From Burkholderia sp. MS389 (GTDB taxonomy: Bacteria; Pseudomonadota; Gammaproteobacteria; Burkholderiales; Burkholderiaceae), in NCBI RefSeq assembly GCF_016899425.1, contig NZ_CP045996.1, forward strand, positions 62,001 through 126,000: a DNA stretch of 64,000 bases. Direction: 5' to 3'. Numbering within the stretch: position 1 is the stretch's first letter; each line of letters opens with the position of its first letter. Positions 53,400 through 61,705 of the stretch are shown here, piece by piece. The translations under genes were made by a program, and so were the position numbers. The notes below the pieces were generated by a model, which ran no database searches, was not told the DNA's origin, and saw only the letters and a list, made by a program, of their open reading frames with translations.

Positions 53400-53843
53400 T
53401 CATTTTCCCTGCAACGCGACGATGCTTTCCCGGTGCAAGCGCAAACTGCCCGCGAGCAATACGATATGCGCGACGAGCCACACGTAAAACGCGACGCCGT
53501 AGCCGGATATCGGCGTCGCGTCTGCTTCGTTGAAGTACCACTTTGTCGTGAACAATGAACAGAGCGCACACGCGAGCCCAGCGGCCGAAAGCTGACTCGC
53601 GCGGGTATATCGGTTCCGGGCGAGCTGGACAGCCGCAACGACGTAGAGCGGATTGGCGAGCCATGCCGGATTGAGCATGAACAGTCCCCACCAGCCCTGA
53701 GCGAGAACCGACAGCCCGCTAAGCGACGCTTCTTTCTCGAAATGCATCGCCGGCATCGTCAGCGAGAGCACGTACAGCGCCCCGGATACGCCGAGGACCA
53801 CCTCTCGCCTGACACGCGGCGTCGAATCAAGAACGTTCGTCAT
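53400..53843 (-). CDS. Four-helix inner-membrane protein of unknown function
   Basis: A 147-residue protein starting MTNVLDSTPRVRREVVLGVS; a GTG at 53861 is an alternative start. Four hydrophobic segments are visible: LGVSGALYVLSLTMP, GWWGLFMLNPAWLANPLYVV, ASQLSAAGLACALCSLFTT and VAFYVWLVAHIVLLAGSLRL. It lies between the ankyrin gene and the Eag gene in a T6SS effector operon, where it may be an immunity or accessory membrane protein. No family recognised. Confidence 0.6.
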   Translation of the reverse strand: MTNVLDSTPRVRREVVLGVSGALYVLSLTMPAMHFEKEASLSGLSVLAQGWWGLFMLNPAWLANPLYVVAAVQLARNRYTRASQLSAAGLACALCSLFTTKWYFNEADATPISGYGVAFYVWLVAHIVLLAGSLRLHRESIVALQGK

Positions 53844-53886
53844 TTCCCGAATCCATTGCACGACACTTCAACGGTCGCGCATGCGT

Positions 53887-54756
53887 TCAATCCGTCTGGC
53901 CGGCAGGTGTCACGACCTTCTCGCCGCGTGCGCGCATCGCTGAGCGTTGCGCCTTCGGATCGAGTGGCGGCCAGGGCGCGCCGGCCGTAACGATCTTGCG
54001 ACGAATCTCTTCGATACGCGTACGCGCCGGCGAGTCCGCAGACGTATGGTTCTTCAACTCGTTCTGCAGCACCCATCCGTACGACACGCCGAGCTGGCTG
54101 GCAATCTTCGGATCCGCGCCGTGCGCGAGCAGGTAATCGACGACATCCCACTGCTGAATCATCGTCGCCTCGAAGAGTGCCGTCTTTCCGAGCGAATCAC
54201 GAGCATTCACGTTCGCCTTGTGCTCAACCAGCAGCTTCAGCTGGGGCAGCAGCCGGTTCTCTGCAACTGCAAAAATCATCGGCGTGTCGCCGTTGTATTG
54301 CCAGTTGGGATCGAGCCCGCTGTTCAACAACACGCGCAGGAGGTTGGGCGTATCGGCCCGCAATGCGACGTCGACTACCGATCCGCCGCTGGCACCGACC
54401 GGCGCCTTGGGGTCCGCGCCGTTCTTCACGAGCACCGAAATGATCTGGAAGCGCGGATTAGACGCGTCGTTCTTGACCGGAACGATTTCCTGAACTGCAT
54501 ACGACAGCAGCGTCGTATTCTTCGCGCCCGGCGCATTCAGATCGGTCTTGTGCGCGAGCTGCTGAACGCGGGTGAGATCGCCGTCATGAATGGCCTGAGC
54601 CAACGTGAGTTGCTGCCCCGAAAAGAAATCTTCCGGTGCGTAACGCTTGAAGCCAGTCATGTTCGTCCCTTGGGCTTGAGTGGGCCACCACAGCGGCGAG
54701 GACACTCCAACGAGTGCGGCAATCGCGCCGGCGGTTATCGCTTTCTTGTATCGCAT
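53887..54756 (-). CDS. Ankyrin-repeat protein, probable immunity for the VgrG lipase
   Basis: A 289-residue protein with an N-terminal hydrophobic signal (KKAITAGAIAALVGVSSPLWW) so it acts in the periplasm. Residues of about 55-230 contain ankyrin repeats such as TLLSYAVQEIVPVKND, VLVKNGADPKAPVG, KLLVEHKANVNARDSLGKTA and YLLAHGADPK. The start codon overlaps the VgrG stop by one base (TGATG). Ankyrin-repeat proteins in this position protect against T6SS phospholipase effectors (Tle). The partner here is the lipase domain of VgrG. Confidence 0.85.
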   Translation of the reverse strand: MRYKKAITAGAIAALVGVSSPLWWPTQAQGTNMTGFKRYAPEDFFSGQQLTLAQAIHDGDLTRVQQLAHKTDLNAPGAKNTTLLSYAVQEIVPVKNDASNPRFQIISVLVKNGADPKAPVGASGGSVVDVALRADTPNLLRVLLNSGLDPNWQYNGDTPMIFAVAENRLLPQLKLLVEHKANVNARDSLGKTALFEATMIQQWDVVDYLLAHGADPKIASQLGVSYGWVLQNELKNHTSADSPARTRIEEIRRKIVTAGAPWPPLDPKAQRSAMRARGEKVVTPAGQTD

Positions 54757-57700
54757 CAGTGAGATGAATTCAGTTGGGAGACCAGGTCGAGCTGATCCTT
54801 CGCGACCTGCTGGTTGATCCCGTTCGTCACGTCACCCATCAGGTGACGGCCGACCGTGGTCACGCTTTCGCCGTCGAGCGTGACGGGGCTGCCAACCGCC
54901 TTGGGCATCAGTGCCGCCGTACCGTCGCTGATCGGCCCGAGTCGGCCTTCCTGCAGGCCGGTCAGGATATCGCCGTCGACGCGATAGGCCGTGATGTTGG
55001 CCGGCTGGGCTGTTCCGCCGTATTGCGCGACCGTCTCCGGATTGAGGCCTGCAGCATTGAAGGTCACAGCCGAACCGCCGCTGGCCTCGGCTGCAGCGGA
55101 CGCCAGGCCACCGCCGAGCGAATGCCCGGTGAAATCGACGCCGCCGGCCGACGCGCCCGTGGTCTCGATGTTCTTGCCGATCGTGACCGCATTGCGGTAG
55201 TACGGCGCATCGGCGCCGAGCCCTTGCGCCATGTTGTTGCTCATGTCTTCGCCGAAGAGCTGCTGGGTACCCTTGAACGCGATCGTCGGCTTCATGCTGT
55301 CGCCGAAGACATTCGGATCCGGGATATACATCTGCGACCCGAAGTTGCTACCGCTTTTCTCGAAATCGCTCGGCTTGAGGCCGAACGCCTTCAATGCTTC
55401 CGGATCGTTGGTCGCCATCTTCCACCCGGTCGGCGGCGGATCGTTCGGGTGATACACGTGATCCGCGAGTTTCGCCAGTTGCTGCGCCTTCAGCGAGCTC
55501 GCCAGCTTGGCCGCCGCCGCGCGCGTCGCCGGGTCGGGGCTCGCCAGCCCCTTCGCGATCGTCGCCTGCTCTGCCGCCCACTCGAGCGCGAGCGCCTGTT
55601 CCGCGGATTGCGCACTGCCGCGATTCAGATGGATGACAGGCCCGTCGAGATAGATGCCGTTCGCGTTGATGACGATCGTTGACGGACCGAAGGTCAGCTT
55701 GATGCTGTCCGGCGTCATTGTCACGACGCCATCGCCGACACGATGCTCGATGCCGTCGCTCGCCTGATGGCTTTGCATGCCGGGCCCGGCCTTGCTCGCG
55801 ATGGCCTTCGTATTGATCACGTTCGCCGTGGTGTCGCGCGTCAACGCGATGGTTTCCTTCAATCCGCCCTGCGCGATCTGCTTCGTCTCGCTGCCCTTGA
55901 GCAGCGACACCGTGCGACCGCCGGCTTCGACCGTGTGCGTTTCCGAATCCTTGATGACCGTGTTCATATCCTTCTGCGCGTGCAGAAAGACTTCTTGTGC
56001 GCCGTTCACGTCGGAGAATCGCAATTCGTTTGAGCCCGCGCCCTTGTGGGTCTGGCTCTTGATCCCCATCGTCTGTCCGGCAGCACCGTGATAAGGGTTG
56101 CCCTGCTGGCCGTTGTAGACGCGGCCCACAATGACCGGATTGTCGGGATCCCCTTGATTAAACGCGACCAAGACCTCCTGATTGATCCGCGGGATGGCGG
56201 CCGCCCCCCACCCGTCACCCGCCCACGGTTGGGACACGCGGATCCACATCGAATCCGAGCCGTCCAACTTGCCGCGGCGATCCCACAGGAAGTGCACCTT
56301 CACGGCACTGCCGTTCGTGTGAATTTCTTCGCCCTTTGGGCCGACCACGATTGCCGACTGCGTGCCATGAATGACGGGCTTCGGCGTATTTCTGGGTGAA
56401 CGATACGGAAACTTCTTCGGGAGCAGAGAAAATGTATTGCGGTACGGCAGCTTTGCGTTGTGTTCCGTGTAATCGTTCACGGCCTCGTGACGAACATGCA
56501 GGATGGCGTATTCCTGATTGTTGGCCATGACTGGATGGTTCATCACCGTCACGCTGCCTGCAGTGGTCATCCGCCACGCATAGCCGCTGCCCGTATACCG
56601 ATGCGCGCTTGCTTCTTCTGCTTGCATCGCAATGCGAGCGTAACGGTCGCCATCATCGCCGTGATCGAACAACGACTGGTGTTCGAAACGCTCCGTTGTC
56701 TCGAGCCCCGCATGCCGCAGATTCTCCGGCTCGGCCTGCACCAGCATCAGCGGCGACGATGGGTTCTGGTGATTGAAGTCGCGAAAGGCGATCTTGCCGA
56801 CGCCGAAGCGCCGACCTTCATGCAACTGGTCGATGCCGTTGTCTTCACTCGCCGCAGTGGCGGCATACGGCAAATTGGCCAGCCCGTCGATCGGACGGAA
56901 AACGAAATTCGTATCGCCAACGACAAGGAAGTGCTTTTCCTTTTCGTAGCGGTGCGTCCAGATCAGGCCTTCCTGCTCCATCAGCCGCGCGCAGAAGTTG
57001 TAATACGACTCCTGATACATCACGATATATTCGAGCGGCTTCTGCGCAGTCCGGATGTCGAATTCGAAATCGGTGAACCCGTGATCCTGGAAAATCTCGG
57101 TGAGGATATCCTGCGCGGTCTTGTTCTGGAAAATCCGGCAGTCGGTCGAGCGCGTCAGAAACCAGAACCACGGCGCCACCGTCATTTGATATTGCGTCAC
57201 CTTGCCCGGATTGCCCGCCCGATCGAACGACGTGACGTAGCCGTCGAAGTAACGGATGCTGTCGGTGGCGCCTGACGACACGATGCGCTCAAGCGTGGAC
57301 TGCCGTGCGCTCTGGTCGAATCGGATCTTGATCGGTTGCCCGATCAGTTGGTCGGGCACCAGATCATGCTGGTGTGACAGCAAATCCAGGTGGATCTCCG
57401 GCAACCGATTGACGTGTTCGTCGATAACCGCGGTGCTGACCAGCAGCACGTCCGGACCGAGCGGCGAATCGATGGTCACGTATCGATTTAGCTGAGTCAG
57501 TCGAGCAACGCCGCCGGCCGCATTGTTGAGCGCGTCCGCAATCGCGGCCGGCGTCTTGTTCATCAGCGAGAAACCGGTCTGCGCGAGCTGGACGGCGCGT
57601 TGCACGGTGTCGATATGACTTGCGACGCCGGCGAGCGGGCCAATCTGGCCTGCTACCGTGGACGCAACCGGCCCGGCAAGGCCGCCGAGCGCGCTCAGAG

Positions 57701-57758
57701 AGCCGAACAGATTCCCGCCGGAACCAGCCGGAATACCGCCATTCGGGGCGAAACTCAT
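54756..57758 (-). CDS. vgrG: Specialised VgrG with a C-terminal class 3 lipase domain
   Basis: A 1,000-residue spike protein. I chose the ATG at 57758 (MSFAPNGG) with AAGGGAATTCAA upstream. After a Gly/Ala-rich lead come the gp27-like and gp5-like parts (YRNTFSLLPKKFPYRSPRNT, then MWIRVSQPWAGDGWG and HEGRRFGVGK), and repeats of the needle. The last ~260 residues form an alpha/beta hydrolase with the nucleophile in DFTGHSLGGGLASAAA, an Asp in AYRVDGDILTGL and a His in VGRHLMGD, so it is a phospholipase-like effector. Partner genes downstream are the ankyrin immunity protein and a PAAR-Rhs effector. Confidence 0.9.
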   Translation of the reverse strand: MSFAPNGGIPAGSGGNLFGSLSALGGLAGPVASTVAGQIGPLAGVASHIDTVQRAVQLAQTGFSLMNKTPAAIADALNNAAGGVARLTQLNRYVTIDSPLGPDVLLVSTAVIDEHVNRLPEIHLDLLSHQHDLVPDQLIGQPIKIRFDQSARQSTLERIVSSGATDSIRYFDGYVTSFDRAGNPGKVTQYQMTVAPWFWFLTRSTDCRIFQNKTAQDILTEIFQDHGFTDFEFDIRTAQKPLEYIVMYQESYYNFCARLMEQEGLIWTHRYEKEKHFLVVGDTNFVFRPIDGLANLPYAATAASEDNGIDQLHEGRRFGVGKIAFRDFNHQNPSSPLMLVQAEPENLRHAGLETTERFEHQSLFDHGDDGDRYARIAMQAEEASAHRYTGSGYAWRMTTAGSVTVMNHPVMANNQEYAILHVRHEAVNDYTEHNAKLPYRNTFSLLPKKFPYRSPRNTPKPVIHGTQSAIVVGPKGEEIHTNGSAVKVHFLWDRRGKLDGSDSMWIRVSQPWAGDGWGAAAIPRINQEVLVAFNQGDPDNPVIVGRVYNGQQGNPYHGAAGQTMGIKSQTHKGAGSNELRFSDVNGAQEVFLHAQKDMNTVIKDSETHTVEAGGRTVSLLKGSETKQIAQGGLKETIALTRDTTANVINTKAIASKAGPGMQSHQASDGIEHRVGDGVVTMTPDSIKLTFGPSTIVINANGIYLDGPVIHLNRGSAQSAEQALALEWAAEQATIAKGLASPDPATRAAAAKLASSLKAQQLAKLADHVYHPNDPPPTGWKMATNDPEALKAFGLKPSDFEKSGSNFGSQMYIPDPNVFGDSMKPTIAFKGTQQLFGEDMSNNMAQGLGADAPYYRNAVTIGKNIETTGASAGGVDFTGHSLGGGLASAAAEASGGSAVTFNAAGLNPETVAQYGGTAQPANITAYRVDGDILTGLQEGRLGPISDGTAALMPKAVGSPVTLDGESVTTVGRHLMGDVTNGINQQVAKDQLDLVSQLNSSH

Positions 57759-57905
57759 TTGAATTCCCTTTATTTTCGTCTCAGGTTCTGTCCCCAATTG
57801 GCTCACCAACTTGAGGCCCCGCTACTGTAGGACAAAACGTTTGCCAGCGAAAGATACCTGAAATTCCTTTGCAATTTCCCTGCTGATACCCTCTCCACCC
57901 GCCAA

Positions 57906-59786
57906 TCAAATAAGTGGTTGGGTGCCGGCGCAGGGTTCACCGCGTCGCAATACCGCACAGGTCTCCGCCGAGACCAAGACGATTTGCACGAAGCTGGTGA
58001 CAGGAACGTACGGGGAAAATAATCGATCCATCACGCGCCCCAATCCGGCGAGACTGAATTGGACGAAACGCGGCTCGTCAATCACGAGCCGGATCTCCAA
58101 TCCTTGGACGAACGCTGAAGCCGGCTTGCCCGGCATCCAGCGCCGCACCCGTTCAGTCGACAGGGATACGAGCGCGTCGAAACGCCGCCCGGCGTCGGGG
58201 GCAAACTTGCCGAAGCGGGTGCACAGCCGCTTGAATTCATTGAGGCCTTCGGCGTTCAGCCGCACTGCCTGCGGAACCAGCCACGACATCAATTCCCACA
58301 GCTCGCCGCGACGAAGCATCGGCGCGGGACTTGCGCTGGGCTGCGCCAATAACTCGATTTCGTCACCGGCGTCTCCATCGCGCACGGCCAACTGGCGTTC
58401 GCGTATGTCCACCAGGTTGCCATTTGTGCAAGACAGCACGATGTCGAGTTGGCGCTGCGCGGCCGGATCAACGGGCTCGCCGCGAGCATTCACAAGTGCG
58501 AGTTCCAAGCCACGCAACCCGTCTGCGCGCGCTCCAGTTGCCTGTCCGCGCGGCGTTTCCTGTCCCGTCTTCCCGGGCTCGGAAGGCGGCTTCGGCGCGC
58601 GCCTGGCTTCGTCGCGCAAAACAACCCAATACAGGCCTGGCGCTGCGCCAAACGCGTGCTGCAAAGATTCGAAGGGCGGCAAAATCGCGGTGCCCCGGGC
58701 GGTCGTTATGCGAACCTGGTCAACTGACCACACCTCGCTCGTAGCTGCGGTCTTGAGCGAAAACGGTTTCAGCGGATAGTACGCTTGCCCGGCCTTCGTT
58801 TCGATCGGCTCCGCATTGCTCGAGAACAAGTTGACTACTGGTGTGCAAAATAGCCGGAGATTGTCGGCCGACGCTCCGACCAACCGTTGAGCGCGACGTG
58901 AGTCCGGATGGATGCCGGCAAGGGCCAAATGCAACGTGATCCGGCGCGCGCCAACCGCCAACCGTTCCAACCGCGCCAAATTCAGATCGAGGTTGTCAAA
59001 TCGAGCGGGAAACGCGCCGTACTCCATCAACAGATGAAACGGAGCAATCGTGTTGTCGGGAGGCGGCGGAAGCAGCGCGTCGGCATCGTCGAAACCTGCG
59101 GCCGCCAGCGGCATGTCCACCCGACGCCAGCGCCCGTTGCCGTCCAGTTCAACAAAGGCACGCGTGGCGTGCAACAGCACGCCGTCGGCGAGCGCGGCCA
59201 CCACCTCCCTCTCCCCCGCCAAATGCAGCCGCAGCATGTCTGGAGCATCCGAGAACTGGGTTGACGGCGATGTGAGCTCAAGGGTGAAAGACAAAATCCC
59301 CGTCGTGTCGGGCGGCAGTGGGGTTTGCATCGGCGCGACGGTCGACGTCGCGTAACGTACGCCGGAGACAGCCACCGGCACCAACGTGACGTCGGCGGCG
59401 GTGCGGAACACCTGACGGCTATTCGGCGCCACCAGCTGCGTGCCGCGTGGAACAAGCCGCGGCTCAGTCTGCTTGCTGTCTCGATCCACGCGAAATTGGG
59501 CCATCGCACAAGATGGAAACGGCCGCAGGAACGCTCCGTGGATCGTGTCAATCAACGCGTGCGTAAACTCCGGCACCTCATCTTCGAGTCGGATGTCGTG
59601 CCGAGCGCACATCAACGCGAACGATTGCAGCAGCCGTTCGACATATGGGTCATCCGAGTGCTCACCGGACATCGCAAGACGAGCCGCGACTTTGGGGTAA
59701 AGCTCGGCGAATGCGCGCGTCGAACGGCGCAGCAGACCCAGCTCACGCTCAAAATGCGGTAGAAGATCCTCGGGTTCGATGGCCAT
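57906..59786 (-). CDS. tssF: TssF (VasA/ImpG) T6SS baseplate protein, unaccompanied
   Basis: A 626-residue protein starting MAIEPEDLLPHFERELGLLR. TssF hallmarks are YPKVAARLAMSGEHSDDPYVE and RLLQSFALMCARHDIRLEDE near the start, FLRPFPSCAMAQF, then a large middle domain and an end with VTSFVQIVLVSAETCAVL and GEPCAGTQPLI. Length is normal for the family. TssF forms the baseplate wedge with TssE, TssG and TssK, none of which are in this window. It lies 147 bp upstream of vgrG in the same direction, suggesting a divergent extra copy adapted to this spike. The ribosome site is weak. Confidence 0.88.
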   Translation of the reverse strand: MAIEPEDLLPHFERELGLLRRSTRAFAELYPKVAARLAMSGEHSDDPYVERLLQSFALMCARHDIRLEDEVPEFTHALIDTIHGAFLRPFPSCAMAQFRVDRDSKQTEPRLVPRGTQLVAPNSRQVFRTAADVTLVPVAVSGVRYATSTVAPMQTPLPPDTTGILSFTLELTSPSTQFSDAPDMLRLHLAGEREVVAALADGVLLHATRAFVELDGNGRWRRVDMPLAAAGFDDADALLPPPPDNTIAPFHLLMEYGAFPARFDNLDLNLARLERLAVGARRITLHLALAGIHPDSRRAQRLVGASADNLRLFCTPVVNLFSSNAEPIETKAGQAYYPLKPFSLKTAATSEVWSVDQVRITTARGTAILPPFESLQHAFGAAPGLYWVVLRDEARRAPKPPSEPGKTGQETPRGQATGARADGLRGLELALVNARGEPVDPAAQRQLDIVLSCTNGNLVDIRERQLAVRDGDAGDEIELLAQPSASPAPMLRRGELWELMSWLVPQAVRLNAEGLNEFKRLCTRFGKFAPDAGRRFDALVSLSTERVRRWMPGKPASAFVQGLEIRLVIDEPRFVQFSLAGLGRVMDRLFSPYVPVTSFVQIVLVSAETCAVLRRGEPCAGTQPLI

Positions 59787-60012
59787 ACGCGTTTCAGATG
59801 GTCACGCCGATCTGTCAATCGGTACCGTGCTCATAGGTAGACGCGCCGATTCTAACCGGGCACCGCGCACGCTTATCTCGAATTTATCGAGTCGGGGGCG
59901 AATAAATGAGAATGCTCGAAATACGCAAGCCCTGAGCACCGCCGATTTTATGAAGCGAGGGCAGCCACTATGGCCCTCGTGACAGCCCTCTGGGCTTCGG
60001 TGGTGTCAAAAC

Positions 60013-60729
60013 TGGAGTTGCCCCTGTAATACCGGACACGGCATCACACTAAGGTTGCTGAATCCATCGAGCGCCGGAACTCGCGAGGCGAGCGGTATTT
60101 CAGCGCGCTATGAGGATGCTTCTCGTTGTAATGCTCGAACGCGATGGCCAAGTTGCGTGCGGCAGTCGCTGCGTCCGGCTTCGGCATGAAGGCGACGTAG
60201 TCGCGTTTCATCGTCTTCACGAAGCTCTCGGCTATCCCGTTACTTTGCGGGCCGCACACCGGCGTGGTCAATGGCTTCAGGCCGATGGCCACTGCGAACC
60301 GGCGCGTGTCGTCGGCCGTGTAGCCCGAGCCGTTGTCACTCAGCCACTCGATTTCGGACGGGGTGTGCAGTTCGTTGCCAAACCGATTTTCCACTGCAGC
60401 CAGCATCACGTCGCGCACGATGTCACCGCTGTGGCCTGCCGTCGTGGCCGCCCAGCTCATCGCCTCACGATCGCAACAGTCCAGCGCAAACGTCACGCGC
60501 AGCGGCTCGCCGTTGTCACAGCGAAACTCGAATCTATCGGAACACCATCGCTGATTCGAAACTCTCGCGGACCATCGCCAGCTTCTGCTCCGCCGTCCAG
60601 CGCCGCCGACGCACCGGGCCCGTCAACACTTCCATCACTTCCTGCCTGGTGTTAGTCAAAAACACAGTCTTATGCCTACCCGTTATTGTAAGTGGGTGAC
60701 TGTGTCCGGCGTTTCAGGGGGCTGCTCCA
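60013..60729 (-). mobile_element. Internally deleted IS3-family element inside the integrase gene
   Basis: Imperfect terminal inverted repeats: TGGAGTTGCCCCTGTAATAC reading in from 60013 and TGGAGCAGCCCCCTGAAACG reading in on the other strand from 60729, both ending CCGGACA. The span is 717 bp, about half of a normal IS3 element. A short orfA start remains at 60540-60650 (EVLTGPVRRRRWTAEQKLAM), joined to the C-terminal half of orfB (60044-60496). The left end lies 227 bp after tssF. The right end cuts the integrase gene. Confidence 0.8.
60044..60496 (-). pseudogene. IS3-family transposase OrfB fragment (DDE domain)
   Basis: A 150-codon open frame begins MTFALDCCDREAMSWAATTA, in which the first catalytic Asp (LDCCDRE) is just retained, then IEWLSDNGSGYTADDTRRFA with the second Asp, and GIAESFVKTMKRDYVAFMPK with the Glu. 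The end is RSPREFRRSMDSATLV. The N-terminal helix-turn-helix half is missing because of the internal deletion, so the element is not autonomous. Confidence 0.8.
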
Positions 60730-60730
60730 T

Positions 60731-60838
60731 CGAGCCATCCGGGCCGATGCGCAGGAACAGTCCGCGCCCATCCGAGAGGAAATACAACTTCCCGGTCGCC
60801 TTCTCGGCTTCGATTTGTCTAACCGTCAGAGCACCCAT
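60731..60838 (-). pseudogene. Phage-type (P4-like) integrase, N-terminal fragment
   Basis: The ATG at 60838 follows AAGGAGGGCGATC. The first 36 residues read MGALTVRQIEAEKATGKLYF, then LSDGRGLFLRIGPDGS, the DUF4102 N-terminal domain of tyrosine-recombinase integrases found in genomic islands. The frame then runs into the IS3-family end at 60730, so the catalytic domain is lost. The fragment points into the island, as is usual for integrases next to an attachment site. Confidence 0.85.
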
Positions 60839-60907
60839 GATCGCCCTCCTTTGATATTGCAACCGGGTTGGCCCGCGCATCTCTACGCAGAGCCTACCCC
60901 ACATCGC

Positions 60908-60928
60908 AAACACTAAAAAAACACTAAA
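60908..60928 (+). repeat. Right 21-bp arm-type repeat
   Basis: Identical to 34846-34866 over 21 bases. It lies 70 bp upstream of the integrase start and 118 bp inside the right core repeat. Confidence 0.6.
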
Positions 60929-60960
60929 AAGTTGCGGCTCGTGGAGAATTTCCGCAGAAG

Positions 60961-60975
60961 TTGGTGGACCACCAA
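60961..60975 (+). repeat. Perfect 7-bp inverted repeat near the right junction
   Basis: TTGGTGGACCACCAA: two 7-bp arms (TTGGTGG/CCACCAA) around one base. It lies between the arm-type and core repeats and could bind an excisionase or regulator. Confidence 0.4.
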
Positions 60976-61046
60976 CTTCCCGCAACCCCTTGATGGATGG
61001 GGCTTTGACGGATTTCAACGGACCTGGCCGGATCACCCAAAAAACA

Positions 61047-61066
61047 ATCACGATTCGTTTAACTTT
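61047..61066 (+). repeat. Right attachment-site core of the genomic island
   Basis: ATCACGATTCGTTTAACTTT matches 34744-34763 at 18 of 20 positions, same orientation. It marks the proposed right end of the island, 73 bp upstream of msrB. Confidence 0.55.
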
Positions 61067-61139
61067 CCGTGAGGACTTCGACACCGGCCGCCGCCTACGA
61101 TGGGCGCATGTTTTCAGCACCTGCTTCCAGGAGCCCATC

Positions 61140-61670
61140 ATGCCCACCCGCAGACATCTGCTGTTCGCCGGCGCCACCGGCCTCGCCGCGCTCGCGGCGC
61201 TGTCGTCCGCCGGCCACCGCGCGCTGGTCGGCCGCGCGTTCGCCGCGCCGCCGGCCGGCTCGCCGAAGGCCGCCCCGTTCGAGATCACGCTCAGCGACGC
61301 CGAATGGCATCGCCGGCTCACGCCCGCCCAATACACGGTCCTGCGCGAAGCCGGCACCGAGCGGCCGTTCACCAGCCCGCTGAACGACGAGCACCGGCAC
61401 GGAACGTTCGCGTGCGCCGGCTGCGACCTCGCGCTGTTCTCGTCGGCCACCAAGTTCGACAGCCATACGGGCTGGCCGAGCTTCTGGAAACCGCTCGACC
61501 ATGCTGTCGGCACCGACACCGACGCGTCGTTCGGGATGGTCCGCACCGAAGTGCACTGCCGCCGCTGCGGCGGCCACCTCGGCCACGTGTTCGACGACGG
61601 CCCCGCGCCGACCGGTCTGCGCTACTGCATGAACGGCCTCGCGCTCGCGTTCCACCCGGCTGCCGCCTGA
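61140..61670 (+). CDS. msrB: Peptide-methionine (R)-S-oxide reductase MsrB, Tat-exported
   Basis: A 176-residue protein starting at 61140 after AGGAGCCCATC. The N-terminus MPTRRHLLFAGATGLAALAA is a twin-arginine signal, so the enzyme acts in the periplasm. The catalytic domain has the two zinc CxxC pairs (FACAGCDLALF and CRRCGGHLGHVF), FDSHTGWPSFW, and the catalytic Cys in GLRYCMNGLALAF. It reduces the R-form of oxidised methionine in envelope proteins. The dipZ-like and msrA genes follow on the same strand, so the operon supplies both repair enzymes and their reductant. Confidence 0.93.
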   Translation: MPTRRHLLFAGATGLAALAALSSAGHRALVGRAFAAPPAGSPKAAPFEITLSDAEWHRRLTPAQYTVLREAGTERPFTSPLNDEHRHGTFACAGCDLALFSSATKFDSHTGWPSFWKPLDHAVGTDTDASFGMVRTEVHCRRCGGHLGHVFDDGPAPTGLRYCMNGLALAFHPAAA

Positions 61671-61705
61671 TCCGGCCCCGCTCCCATCCGACTGGAGAAC
61701 GCCTC

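Noticed and set aside
61100..61705. Extension of the dipZ frame back through msrB
   Set aside because: The frame is open through msrB but out of phase with it; the ATG at 61706 has a ribosome site and begins the CcdA helix.
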